Shown here one piece after another: positions 33,909-45,538 of a stretch of 64,000 bases of DNA (the first letter of the stretch is position 1; each line of letters starts with the position of its first letter). The translations under genes and the position numbers were made by a program. Source of the stretch: Portulaca oleracea (lineage: Eukaryota; Streptophyta; Magnoliopsida; Caryophyllales; Portulacaceae); NCBI GenBank assembly GCA_029582165.1, contig CM055881.1, positions 24,657,594 through 24,721,593 of the forward strand, written 5' to 3'. The notes under the pieces were generated by a model, which saw nothing but the letters and a program-made list of their open reading frames with translations, was not told where the DNA came from and searched no databases.

Positions 33909-34364
33909 GCACACACCAGATAACAATAACCCCATACAATAATTATTTATGAAGATGGTTTGGTCTGACAAGAGACAATGATATTTAATGATTTGAAAAC
34001 CAAAGGGGAAAGAAACAGAATATTGCAACCCCACATGCAGCCACAATGGATGTACCCTCACCAGCATCTTTAGGTTATGGTCACCTTTTTTAATAACGTA
34101 CACTTTTACATTCAGTTTTCCTCACGTTTCAAAAACAAATTTGATGTTTTCCTAAGTTCAACATTATAGAGGACGGACGGAAAGAAGCTATAACTTGAAC
34201 TCCCAACATGATACTCAACTGTATATATTATATAGACTCTTCATTTAACTTCAATCCACACTTGTCAACACTTGGGCCTGACACAATTAATTAGTAGATT
34301 TTCACTTCACACTAAAAATGCAAAATGTTAATTAAGATCAAATATCCACCGGCAAGAAACATCT

Positions 34365-34866
34365 CCTACTTGAATACCACCTTTTAGGATCACGGAGTCA
34401 ATAAAATAAATAATAGTGCAGAATAAATAAGAAAACAAATAAGACTTGCACATAGATTTAACGTAAAAAAAAATAATCTAAAATCCAGCAAAAACCATGA
34501 ACAATGCACTGTTAGACAAATATTACAATTAGAATGTTAAATTGACTATTTAGAGAGCTTATAAAGATATTTTTTTTCTAATAGGAAAAAGATCATACAA
34601 GGATAATCATAAACCCCATTAGAATACTTCTAATTCTCAACCATATATATACACCCTCACCCTCTACATTGCTCTTTAGAAGACAACCTCTCCAACACTT
34701 CTTTGGTGCTCTTCAAGAGTTGGCCACCTGATGTTTTCCATGAGACACATATAATACCTTCAACAACTTGAGCATTTGTTGGAAGGATAACCTTTGTCCC
34801 GAAGAAATCATTAGTCATCAGGCTACAATCAAACCTTGACCACCACTTCGATTAGAAAACCCAACA
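34365..34866 (-). mobile_element. Possible copia-type LTR remnant
   Basis: On the minus strand the sequence starts TGTTGGGTTTTCTAATCG. A TATATATATGG element lies near 34647, and the far end resembles the AATAAATAAG...CACATAGATTTAACGT sequence seen in some plant copia LTRs. I found no target duplication. A 54-codon open stretch (34,680-34,840) has no recognised function. Confidence 0.3.
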
Positions 34867-35423
34867 TAATATAAAACCTAAATAATTTTCCAAACCAATT
34901 AGGAAATAAATCGGGTGTTGTCAATCTACACAATTTTAGGACACAATCCTGACACAAAAATTATAAACTAGCGAGACAGACTTTACAACTTTGGTATGCA
35001 AACACTTCAGCATTGATTTGATCACCAAGTTAGAGTCACTGTAATATTTAGGATGGATCCCATGGCCTCTATACAAATATATAATGAGTGAGGACTCAAG
35101 ACAAACAAAGAAGTTGTCTGAAAGACCAATAGTTTAACATTTCAAAAAGGAAAGGACGCTTTATATGCAGATGATGATGATGGTATACCAACTTTGTAAA
35201 AATCAAAGGTGATTCATGTACCATACGCATACAATCAACTTTCATTCTAATTATAGCTCAAAAAGAGTGAAGCTAAAAAGAATATTTGGGGGAATATGGA
35301 AACAGGTTCATGCATGCTACAAATGATATAGGGCTTTTGTTTTATGTTAATCATCATAGCATTAAGTCCCTAATATAATTTTAATGGAGAAGTAAGACAA
35401 TTCTGAGATGATGATTTCATCAC

Positions 35424-35486
35424 CTTGGACTGATTGAACCCCAACCGTTGGAGCACAACTTTGAATTGGGACGGCAGAATGCCAGC
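35424..35486 (-). other. Possible 63-nt exon, unknown gene
   Basis: On the minus strand an acceptor (CACTATTTGCAG) precedes 21 open codons (AGILPSQFKVVLQRLGFNQS...) and a donor (AAG|GTGATG). Codons look protein-like in an otherwise non-coding region. It may belong with the segments at 36344-36396 and 37230-37367. I do not recognise the protein, and no start or stop exon was found. Confidence 0.3.
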
Positions 35487-36343
35487 CTGCAAATAGTGGT
35501 GTTTTAGGTACACTATTTAAGAATTAAGTATAGATGTCAGCATGACATCCAGATTACTATATGCTATATATTACGCTCAGCCTAACAAAGTAGCTTAATA
35601 TTTTTGGCAACGTCTAACAGTTTAGCTCCATCGTGAATTTCAATGGACAAATTTCAAGCAAATGCATGTCAGCAATAAACTCAAACCCTTCAAATTGTCG
35701 AAAAATTTAAGTAAACAATACTGTACTTTTCAGTAAAACTTTTAAAAGAAATTGGAACATACTTGACAATATAACAAAAACAAAGAGACCCAGCCACGCA
35801 TCGGGGGAGTAACTGGGATTAGGTAGAACATTTGTTCATTTATCTTGTACCCCACAAATTATATTTTGATTTTCATGAATTTCTTGTACAGCTGGATTTG
35901 CGATTTTTTTTAAAGCTGACTGCCAAATTTTAAATAGAAATATTATTGGAAAATATGAAGGAAAATATATCAATCTTCTCTTGGTGTGAACTGTGAAGTG
36001 GTTAGATTTTCACATCCAAAGGGCTATGTGAATGATGCCAATTCTAGTGATCTAATCCAGAATATAGTTCTTCACCTGAGCTCAATCTATATGTCTTAAC
36101 CTCTCATTTTTTATGGAAAAAAGGGTGAAATAAAAATTAGTTTGTCCCTTGAACAGCTCCTAGAATGGCAGAATCAGCAGACAGGGGCCCCCTTGTTGTC
36201 TGGGAAAGAAAGGGCTAGCTAGCAAGGCTTCCATGGACAACCAAAAAAAGATAATGAAGTGAAATATAAACACCTAAGATTGCTCCCACAAAAAATAACA
36301 GGAAATTTGCAGATGATAAGCACAGGATCATCAACTGCCTTAC

Positions 36344-36396
36344 AGAATGTTTGGCATTGGGGAGGGATCTGAAAGGTTGGAAGGCATAAGCTGCAT
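36344..36396 (-). other. Possible 53-nt exon, unknown gene
   Basis: Minus strand: a pyrimidine-rich acceptor (TTTGCCTTTATTCAG) and a consensus donor (ATTCT|GTAAGG) bound 53 nt. One open frame reads AAYAFQPFRSLPNAKHS. Same strand as the other two candidate exons. Confidence 0.28.
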
Positions 36397-37229
36397 CTGA
36401 ATAAAGGCAAAACAAACAAACAAAAATCCTAAAGTCATAAAGGTCCTCATATATTCAGTGACACGGCGCGATATGAACACCTATAGAATCCAACTTCCAT
36501 CCTACACCAACAAGATCACTATGAAGTATTTGCAAGGAAGAACTAAGTAGTACATAAATTCAGTCCAACCAACATATCTTGCATAAACTTTTTTTATGTT
36601 ATTTTTAATTATGTCCATCACAATAGGCTGATAAAATCGACTGACAAGTTATGGTTTGTTCCAGTTTCTGTAAATCCTAGCTGTTTGAGGGATAAATGGT
36701 CAACTCTGAGAGCCTACAAGTCCACAAATTCTACACAATTGAAGCAGCAATAAGTTTGATAACCAGCAAGTAAATCCTTAATTAAGGAGTTGTACTCTTG
36801 TTTGATGAAAAATGGGAGAATCAAACATTTTGATGCCAGCTCAATGATTTCTACTGGACACATGGCCACTACTGGTGGAATACAACATGGTGAGTATTCA
36901 TTTGCAGATTAACAACAGGTAAATCAACCACAGAATCAGATACTCAGCCCCTGCTAAAATTGTCCCTACTCCAATTTTACTTGCTGAAAACATATTCTCT
37001 TCAAAATTAACAGAAAAGGTGAATTAAATGGTATGTCCTTGAATTTCTCCCATGTTGATTTTGGAACTGAAGATTTTGTGGAAGGACATAGTATTATAGT
37101 ACTACAGAAGGATGGAAAATGATAGCCATGCTGAAAAATGAAGTGTAAATTAACCCAATGCAGAAAAGGCAGAAAAATAGCATGATCCCATGTACATTAA
37201 TGTAATCCAGCAAGAGTATAAGTAGTCAC

Positions 37230-37367
37230 CATTCCAGTAGGTCCATCTAGACTGTACAATCTGTCCACAAGCATACTCAAACACATGGGGTGCCTTTTGG
37301 GAACATCCGCTGAATCTGAAAGTCTGAATTCCAATCAATGAACTGACTTCATTGAGAGAAGCATCAG
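37230..37367 (-). other. Possible 138-nt exon, unknown gene
   Basis: Minus strand, open for 46 codons with a protein-like composition (LNEVSSLIGIQTFRFSG, then HVFEYACGQIVQSRWTYW), bounded by a weak acceptor (GTTTGTTTGGGAG) and a donor (AATG|GTGACT). Three cysteines and aromatic residues suggest a real coding relic. Family not recognised. Confidence 0.3.
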
Positions 37368-37455
37368 CTCCCAAACAAACACGTAACAGAAGATCGATCG
37401 TATTTTAACGGCTTTTAGATTATGCAAGCTAGGCAGAAAACTAACTCTTCAAGTA

Positions 37456-37737
37456 CTCCCTCCTTCCTATATTATTTGTCACTTAAAGAGATCATTCACA
37501 AAACTAAGAAAACTTCCCATTTACATTAATTTGTATTCTTGAAATTGAGAAAAAGATGAATAAAATGGTGAATAATAAAGAAAAATGTGAATAAAAGAGA
37601 ACAAAATTTGAAGAAAAATGTGTACTTAATAATGTTAATTTGATAAATTAGTAATTAATATATTATTGAAATGGTAAGGTGGCCGATATTATGAAAAAAA
37701 GTTAGTTAAAATGACAGATAATATGAAAAGAATGGAG
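37456..37737. mobile_element. Degenerate Stowaway MITE
   Basis: The left end CTCCCTCCTTCCTATATTAT and right end ATAATATGAAAAGAATGGAG are inverted, and TA lies on both sides (37454-37455, 37738-37739). 282 bp, with decayed ends. Confidence 0.8.
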
Positions 37738-37739
37738 TA

Positions 37740-38613
37740 TGTTTTATGCACTAAACTTAATCTTAGAACACAAGAACAGATTGTCTTGTCGTTTGAATTA
37801 ACGTTAGTGCTGAAAAATAACATGAAACATTCGCTTATACATCAACTGACTTGCTCTATCCAATTATTTATAACCTAACAAATCCACGCTCCGTTGGGTG
37901 CTGATCATATGTCAAGATTTATAACCTCTCCCGTTCTCGATCACATTATTATAAAGAAAATTGGATTCTAATGAGGAAAATTCTACCATATGGTAGTTGA
38001 AAAGTATATTCCACCATTAAAAAGTCAAAATTACTATATATTGATCAAAGTGATTTGTTCTAATAAGTAACGACATTCATCGAGATATAACTTTTTTACA
38101 AAATTTAATATTTCTATGGATATTCTACCATAGTTAGAACTTTTTCAACTATTGTAGTTGAAAGTTTAATTTCTTCATATTAATTTGAGTAAGATAAATT
38201 TAATATATTAAAAATATTTATGTACCGATAGATAGACTAACTATTCCAACAAGTTATTTCATCTTCTACACGTCAATAATCGCTATTTTATTTTTGTATT
38301 CTGATCGTCCAAAAAAAAATTAAAAATTGTATTCCATCTGGTGGGATACTACCATGTGTATACCCTAAATAAGTATTATAGATTTTCATTTTCATTTGAT
38401 TCAAAACTTAGCAACAACACTTCCCCCACGATTTTAAAGAATTAACAACGTTTGCCCGGACTTTTTTTGATTTTTTTTTCGGTTTTTCACATTTATTCCT
38501 TAAAAAAATATAATAATTGCTCGAATTCTCAAAAACTTAATTTATAAGATCTTTTACTAACTGCATTTCAAAAATTAAAAACAATTAAAAACAATGTGTA
38601 GTAAGAATGAAGA

Positions 38614-38657
<44 letters not shown>

Positions 38658-38947
38658 AGTAGATTTGGTATCACTAGATTACAAATTTTTGTTTTTTAAG
38701 ACCTTCAAAATACAAAAAAAGAAAAAAAAAGTAGGGACCACTTTCATAGAAAAACTTCAGTATGAATTATTATAATCCAATTTTTCTTTATTATATTCTT
38801 TATCGCAGTAGAAAATTAGTGTACTTTGCATGTTGGTGCAGGTTGATACAGGTTAGTGCATGTTAGTGTAGGTGCAGGTTGGATAATGTAAATGCAGGTG
38901 AAATAATGTAAATGTGAGTTATTGCATATTGTTTTTCCAAATAAGTA
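37740..38947. other. AT-rich intergenic DNA with (TA)n
   Basis: Nothing coding. A (TA)n tract lies at 38615-38655. At 38830-38915 short tandem words (GTTGGTGCAGGTTGATACAG) repeat about three times. Confidence 0.5.
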
Positions 38948-39209
38948 CTACCTCCGTCCCAAATTATTGGTTTTTTTATCTAACTTCTTTGTCCCAAAAT
39001 ATTGGTCACGTTTACAATTTCAACAACTTTAATTCCTTTTCTACCCCTAATTAATAAATTCACTTATCACTTTTTACAATTTCAACAACTATTATCTTCA
39101 ATTAAAGTAGGTGTAGTTTGGGTAAATTATAAACTTTTTACCTCAATTCCAAATATGCATTGGCTTTCTCAAATTAGGTAAATGGACAAATATAATGAGA
39201 CGGAGGTAG
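38948..39209. mobile_element. Stowaway MITE
   Basis: Ends CTACCTCCGTCCC and GAGACGGAGGTAG, flanked by TA (38946-38947, 39210-39211). 262 bp. Confidence 0.92.
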
Positions 39210-39666
39210 TACATAACTAATACAAATCCTAGATATCATAACGTTCCTATTATCACATAAATATTCGGAAAATGTTAAAACTTTCCGAATTTCCGAAAAA
39301 TTCACATATTTTCGAATATCATAACCTTCCTATTATCACCTAAAACGTGTATGGACAATTTAATTTTTCAAAATTAAATAGTTTCACCTTTTTCGAAAAT
39401 AACAAATAAAAAATAATTTACAAGATCTCGTATATGGGTAATTTAACAAGATCTCGTATATGGTTCTTTCAATGTACAAAGATTGTACAAATAATAATCA
39501 ATAATGAAGGTACTTAAAACTAGTCATATAAGAATACATAATCAGTCATATTTGGCGTACTATTTTCAAATACATAATAATAAGTAATAAATGTACGTAA
39601 AAGTAGTCATATAACAATACATAATTAACATAATTAGTCATATTTGACGTCATTTGTGTTTATTAG

Positions 39667-39668
<2 letters not shown>

Positions 39669-39705
<37 letters not shown>

Positions 39706-40336
39706 AAAATGCAACGAGAGATTTTATTACGAACCAATCTCAGGAGGCAAACCAATTACATACTAAAAAAACTAAGCCAAAGCATGTCTACTTTCTATAC
39801 ACTATATTTGCTATTCAATCAAAAAATTTCGATTTTTTGGCTTCCTCAAGACATCTCCATCTAACTTGACGGATGATTCTTTTGGTCACTGCCATATAAT
39901 CCGACTAATTTTGCCTGTGTAAGTACTAGTTATGCTCCCACCACACATTGTACACAAATGCTGTGAGCGTTGCTGAGACAACTTGTTTCAATGGCCGAGA
40001 TTTGTGATTGTTAAGCAATTTGATGCAGTTGTCTTGCAAGTTATCCCCATCAATTCGAGTACCAAGCCACTCCATCAGCTCTTCTCTAATCTGAGTTGCA
40101 AAGGGACAGTTCCAGAATATGTGTGTTGCCGTCTCACCCGAAGAATTACAGAAACAACATTGAGTATCCTGTTGAGGCGACCAACGATTTATACGCTCTT
40201 TAGTTGGAAGCTGATCCAAAACCCCCAGCCAGGCAATGAACTTGTGACATGGTAAACTGCTCCTGGACCAGATTGTCTGAGTCCAAGGCTTCTTATCTCC
40301 TAGATTTAGGATCCATTAATAGCCCTTTTTGATGGT
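39669..40336 (-). pseudogene. LINE B ORF2 3' end (zf-RVT) with (AT)n tail
   Basis: Minus strand, starting at the ACCAT target duplication (40332-40336). The frame reads TIKKGY-stop-WILNLGDKKPW, then IWSRSSLPCHKFIAWLGVL, then DQLPTKERINRWSPQQDTQC and CFCNSSGETATHIFWNCPF. This is the plant L1 zinc-finger (zf-RVT) with its Cys/His set, followed by KQVVSATLTAFVYNVWWEHN and the terminal basic segment (QVRWRCLEEAKKS). The 3' UTR ends TTGCATTTTTGC followed by (AT)n at 39669-39702, which looks like the LINE tail. It continues the LINE at 48174-48306 and 52075-52590. Confidence 0.85.
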
Positions 40337-41283
40337 TGTAAACACAAATTTTGAGCCTGAAATAAATAAAGACAAGAAATATGAGAAACAAATTAATTTG
40401 TATTAATATTTGAATGTATGCGGGTACAATCTCTGTATTAAATACAACAAAGTAGTCCTCTGATTCGATCTCCTGAAATTTGGGTGAGCCGAGGGCGCGG
40501 ACGCTTGATCTCGATCTCTAATGCAGGTCTAGCTGAAGAACTCTTGTAGCAGTTCTTGAGCTGAAGGTCTTGAACGTTGATCCTTGCTTGATAGCTGAAG
40601 GTTTTGAGCAATAGTTCTTCAGGTTCTTGGATGCGAGGGCTTGAGTGCTTGATCTCGATCGATGAACCAGATGAAGAAGATGACTGCCGTCTTTGATGTG
40701 AAGAACAGAAGCTGTCGAACTAGCAGACGTTGGTCCTTGGCGCTTGGTAGCTGGAGGTCGCTTGTAGTTCGATCTTCTGGAGGCTTTGCAGGTCTTGGTG
40801 AAGAACTTTGAAGCAGTTCTTGATCTTGACGCGGTAGAGACTTGGAGACTCAATCTTGAGCTTTTGCAGACTTTGATCCTTGGCGCTTGGTAGCTGGAGA
40901 CTGCTGGCAGTTTGATCTTCTGAAGCCTCTGGAGTGCAGAATGCCGTCGGGATAGCCTGCCGTGTCCGTTGAAAATGAGGAAGAAGACCCCTATTTATAG
41001 GTTCTGGAGGCCTAGGGTTGCCTAGGGTTTGAGTCGGCTTTGGGCTTTGGCCCAAATTAATAATTATTCCTTTAATTTTTAATTAAAGAAATAATTATGA
41101 TTTTCTGCATCATAATTGACACGTGTCACGATGGTATTGGCCAGGGTACATTTCCATTTAAAATTTAATTAAATGGACCATTGTAATTAATTTCACACGT
41201 GGCGGACAATAATTAGCCAAATAAATTTGATTTATTTTCCACGTGTAATTTTCTGATTTGCCGACAATTTTTTACCTCCTACA
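40337..41283 (-). repeat. Tat-type 3' LTR
   Basis: On the minus strand it starts TGTAGGAGGTAAAAAATTGT and ends AATTTGTGTTTACA. A TATA box (CCTATAAATAGGGG, minus strand, about 40994) and a leader rich in CTTC follow. The polypurine-like CGAAGGGGGCATC lies directly before it (41284-41297). It matches 47220-48173 with roughly twenty substitutions, counted by eye over LTR plus adjoining LINE sequence, and lacks an 8-bp insert present in the other copy. Confidence 0.9.
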
Positions 41284-41719
41284 GATGCCCCCTTCGAGAG
41301 TCAACCGCGGACACGAACTTAAAGTGTTTAAAGCGGTTGGGTCTCAAATATTTAAGGACAATAATTTTTTTTTATTACAACTTTTCAGTTTGGATAAAAT
41401 TTCATCAGAAATTTAATAAGATAAAATTTTCGGCAGTTGGAGTTGGAGTTGGAGTAGGAGATGGAGATAGAGTTGGAGTTGGAGTTGGAGTTGAAGTTTG
41501 AGTTGGAGATGGTGATGGAGTTGAAGTTGGAGTTGGAGTTGGAGTGGGAGTTGGAGTTGGAGATGGAGTTGGAGACTCAATTGAGAATTCTAGTAGCATC
41601 CTGAAACTTGGCCCATCAGATACTATATAAACGCACCCTCCTCGCCTCTTCTATTCATCTGCTACTCCTTGTCTTCTCCCTGAATTTACAAACTTGCAGG
41701 TTTTACAGTATATTCTTTT

Positions 41720-41753
<34 letters not shown>

Positions 41754-41892
41754 TCTTCTTCTTGTCTTTTTTTTTCCATATAATTTGACTGTTTCTTTTT
41801 CTTGTTCATTTTTTTTTGCCATCTTTCTGGTACAGGGACTGAGATTAATTATCATCGTATACTTGAATGTTGTCCTTCGTCATCGTCAGTGT
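41284..41892. other. Element interior: simple repeats and a plus-strand promoter-like segment
   Basis: Contains a (TTGGAG/GATGGAG)n hexamer array at 41432-41580 and (CTTT)n at 41719-41751. Between them, ACTATATAAACGCACCC (41621) followed by CTGAATTTACAAACTTGCAG looks like a TATA box and leader on the plus strand, opposite to the element. It may be chance. Confidence 0.5.
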
Positions 41893-42960
41893 CTTGCTTA
41901 CTCCTCAGCGTGCTGACGTAGAATAGTCCTAGACTATTCTCTTCAGGACTGTCTGGGTCGACAGTGTCGCCATCTCCGCTTCCGTGGGCTACTCCTCAGC
42001 GTGCTGACGTAGAATAGTTCTAGACTATTCTCTTCAGGTCTGTTTGGGTCGACAGTGTCGCCATCTCCGCTTCCGTGGGCTACTCCTCAGCGTATTGACG
42101 TAGAGTAATCCTAATTACTCTCTTCAGGACTGTCTGGGTCGACAGTGTCGCCATCTCCGCTTCCGTGGGCTACTCCTCAGCGTACTGACGTAGAGTAATC
42201 CTAATTACTCTCTTCAGGACTGTCTGGGTCGACAGCGTCATCACCAGTGGAACACTCCTCGGGGATGTTTTGATGTATTAGACATCTTTGAGGTGTCTCT
42301 TTTCAGAACTGACCTGGGTCGACGGAGTCATCATCGGGTTTACTCCTCGGGGACGTTCTGATGTATTAGACATCTTTGAGGTGTCTCTTTTCAGAACTGG
42401 CCTAGGTCAACGGAAGTCATTATCGGGTTTACTCCTCGGGGACGTTCTGATGTATTAGACATCTTTGAGGTGTGTTTTTTCAGAACTGACCTGGGTCGAC
42501 AGAGTCATCATCGAGTTTACTCTTCATGGATGTTCTGATCTATTAGACATCTTTGAGGTGTCTCTTTTCAGAACTGACATGGGTCGACGGAAGTCATCAT
42601 CGGGTTTACTCCTTGGGGACGTTCTGATGTGTTAGACATCTTTGAGGTGTCTCTTTTCAGAACTGACCTGGGTCGACGGAGTCATCATCGAGTTTACTCC
42701 TCGGGGACGTTCTGATGTATTAGACATCTTTGAGGTGTCTCTTTTCAGAACTGACCTGGGTCGACGGAAGTCATCATCGGGTTTACTCCTCGGGGACATT
42801 CTGATGTATTAGACATCTTTGAGGTGTCTCTTTTCAGAACTGACCTGGGTCGACGGAGTCATCATCGGGTTTACTCCTCGGGGACGTTCTGATGTATTAG
42901 ACATCTTGAGGTGTCTCTTTTCAGAACCAACTAAGTCGACAACTTCATCGCTTGGCTTAC
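41893..42960. repeat. Tandem array 1, about 88-91 bp units, about 12 copies
   Basis: Units begin TACTCCTCAGCG or TTTACTCCTCGGGGACGTTC. The first four units (41899, 41990, 42081, 42172) have a 91-bp period and share GACAGTGTCGCCATCTCCGC. From 42245 a second subtype (GATGTATTAGACATCTTTGA, CTGACCTGGGTCGACGGAGT) continues at 88-89 bp. Both subtypes share CTCTTTTCAGAACTG or CTCTTCAGGACTG followed by GGGTCGAC, so they descend from one unit. No coding frame survives across units. Confidence 0.95.
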
Positions 42961-43395
42961 TACTCTTGGACTTTCCGCTGTCTATAGGTTATGAAGAGAG
43001 TAATTGAATTCTCTATTGAGTCATGATGAGCCACCTGACTTTCTTCTGAAGATCCATGACAAGTCAGCTAAACATTTTCTTGGTTGTGAGCGTCATGGAA
43101 AGACACGAGGACATCGCCCGCTAGCTTGCCCCCAACATTGACTCTATATGAGATGTTAAAGCTTCATTAACTTGAAAGAGTTTACCACTTAGCAAAAGGA
43201 GTGTGCCGTTGATTTGAAGGGTGATCGTGTTGTCTTGGAACAGAATTCAACCAACACGACTAGGATGCCCCCACGTTGCCTGCTTGAAGGAAGTTGTCAA
43301 CCTGAGTATTTCATTGATGGTGCTGACTTGAAGCCAACCACTAACATGACGATCTTGGCAAGCTAGAGTGCTGCTTGAAAGCCTACAATCATAAT
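42961..43395. other. Spacer between tandem arrays
   Basis: Unique sequence with words such as CTTGCCCCCAACATTGACTC. No gene; likely element 3' untranslated region. Confidence 0.4.
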
Positions 43396-44420
43396 GACTT
43401 GGAAGTCGGTCTATTTCTTGTACTTTTGTCTTTAGAGTCTTCATGGCGATGACGTAAAGGTCTTTAAAATTTGACTTTGATGATTTGGTGGTCTTGAATT
43501 TGACTGACTTGAAAGTCTTCAATTTTTGATGGCTTGGAAGTCGATGGGTTTGTTGACTTAAGAGTCTTGAAGTTTGTTGACTTAAAAGTCTTTGGATTTG
43601 CTGACTTGGGAGTCGTATGCATTGTTGACATGGAAATCTCGAACTTTATTGACTTGGGAGTCGTGATTTTTTTTCTTGACTTGTGAGTCCTTGTGTTTTG
43701 TTGATTTGAATTTGGTTGACTTGTAAGTCTTTCATTTTATCGACTTGGGAGTCAGAAGACTTGTTGATGCGAGATTTGACTGACTTGGAAGTCTTTGTCT
43801 TGTTGTTGACTTGGCAGTCAAGGTACCTAGTGACTCAAGAGTCTTGAAATTTATTGATTTGAAAGTCTTGAATTTTTTTCTGACTTAGAATTCTTTAATT
43901 TTTGTTGACTTGGAAGTTAGTGAATTTGGTAACTTCAGAGTCTTGAAATTTGTTGACTTGAAAGTCTTTTATTTGATTGACTTGGGAGTCCTTGACTTGA
44001 AGGTCTTCATTTTCGACTTAGGAGTCTTTAACTTTGGTGACTTGAAAGTCTTGAACTTTGACTTATGAGTCTTGATGAGGATAACTTAGAAGTCTTGAAT
44101 TTTTGACTTGTGAGACTTGATGAGGATGACTTGGAAGTCTTGAAAATTATTGACTTGAAAGTCTTTTATTTGATTGACTTGGGAGTCATTGACTTGAAAG
44201 TCTTCAATTTCGACTTTGGAGTCTTTAACTTTAGTGACTTGAGAGTCCGACTTGAAAGCTTTAGGTTTGGACTTGTGAGCTCTACTTGTACATCTCGAGA
44301 GTCTTTGACTTGAAAGTCTTGAACTTTGACTTGTTAGTCTTTAATTTGCTAACTTGTAAGTCCTTAAAGTTTGTTGACTTGAAAGTCTTGGAGTTTGTTG
44401 ACCAAGAAAGTCTGCAAAAT
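43396..44420. repeat. Tandem array 2, short TTGACTTGAAAGTCTTGAA units
   Basis: More than 35 variants of GACTTG(A/G)(A/G)AGTCTT(G/T)AA spaced 15-35 bp apart over about 1 kb. Each unit contains the self-complementary GACTTg..AGTC, so the array can fold locally. Short ORFs here (for example 44110-44313) are by-products of the repeat. Confidence 0.93.
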
Positions 44421-44935
44421 TTGGTAACCAGGGATGGTTTTTTTTTTTTTGGTATGACTGTATTTGGGTCTCGACCCAAACTGCCTACGTACCTTAAGGG
44501 ATAGGATATCCATAAGGATCAAGCCAAACGTAGTTCCAAATTTAAAGAAGGAGAAATGGAGATTTTATTTATTAATTTAGCCGTACACAGTTTATACTCT
44601 TGCGGGCCAGGAGTATTACAACGATAAAACTGAAAGGAACTAAAATGCAAAACTGAAAATGAAATCTTTTTTTTTTTCGTGAACAGTTTAGGCTCTTGCT
44701 CGGGAGCTACATCTTCACTGTCCTAGATTTTGACTTGGGAAGAAGAAAATGTCTCCTCTTGCTCAAGTTCTTCGTCGTCATTGTTTTTGCTTTGATGACC
44801 GGTGAAAATCACAGTGCATCTCTTCACTCTCAAGGATCCTTCAGTCTTGACCTCCAATGTTGAACAACGCTTCATGCGAGATGGGATGGAGCTTTGAACT
44901 TTGTTGATGACCCCAAGGCGGCTGAATGCGGAGCT
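44421..44935 (-). other. Untranslated segment between gag ORF and array 2
   Basis: Contains GGGTCTCGACCCAAACTGCC and CTACGTACCTTAAGGGATAG. I recall this kind of sequence next to gag in Tat-type elements. A T-run lies at 44439-44450 and another at 44669-44678. No ORF. Confidence 0.45.
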
Positions 44936-45454
44936 CTATTCCTGGCGGGGTGTTGAGCTTGACACATCTTCAGCTTGTTTGATCCTTGATAATACAGAAG
45001 ACTTTGGTCTTGAACCATCCTTGATCCTGTGGAAGACCGAGGCTTTGCGCTCTCCTAGAAACCTTATTCGCTCAAAGACAGATGCTTGTTTGCAGGAAGC
45101 TGGTCGTCCTAACCTATCAAACACGGAGAGCTTTGGCTTAGGTTGATACTCCATTCCTTCATTATCATCTTCTTTGATCTCGAAGCAGGAGACCATGTTC
45201 ACAACTGCAACATTATTATCTTCTCCAAAGAAGTACTTCGGAAAGTATTCCTCTAGCATGACAGGAGCATTAGGGCCTCGCTCAAGCGACTCAGTCGAAC
45301 CAACTTCTTGTTTCTTGATGAATTCAAGCGTCTTCCTTTCTATCGAAGGTTGCGAGTTGTTTCTTCTCCTTTGATGCTTTCGGGGTGGTAGTGTTTGGAC
45401 TTCCCTTTGCCCCCTAGTTTTCCTTCGAAATGGAGATCCATTTTCCTTTGTCAC
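44936..45454 (-). pseudogene. C-terminal gag-region ORF with SVFxRI repeats
   Basis: 172 codons. The C-terminal part holds four related motifs: LSVFDRLGR, ASVFERIRF, ASVFHRIKD and SSVLSRIKQ, spaced about 16-20 residues apart. Such SVFDRL-type repeats occur downstream of gag in Tat-group elements. Upstream is a basic segment (RRKTRGQREV, RKHQRRRNN). The frame is offset from the main gag ORF, which stops at 45539, so either a frameshift or a second ORF separates them. Role unknown; it may be part of a longer gag-pol linker. Confidence 0.65.
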
Positions 45455-45538
45455 GTAAGCTTCTACTTCTTGCTCATGTGCATCTTGAGGGCTGGACTAG
45501 TACAAAGAAGGAACTGGTTTTGACATCCAAATGGATCA

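Noticed and set aside
39835..41283. Reading the whole 1.45-kb direct repeat as one long LTR including the LINE fragment
   Set aside because: The ACCAT duplication and in-frame rejoining of LINE B place the LTR end at 40337; the LINE part is host flank and its 3' end continues to its tail at 39669.
41405..41599. Pro-Thr repeat ORF (PTPTPT...)
   Set aside because: Translation of the TTGGAG hexamer microsatellite in the Tat element.
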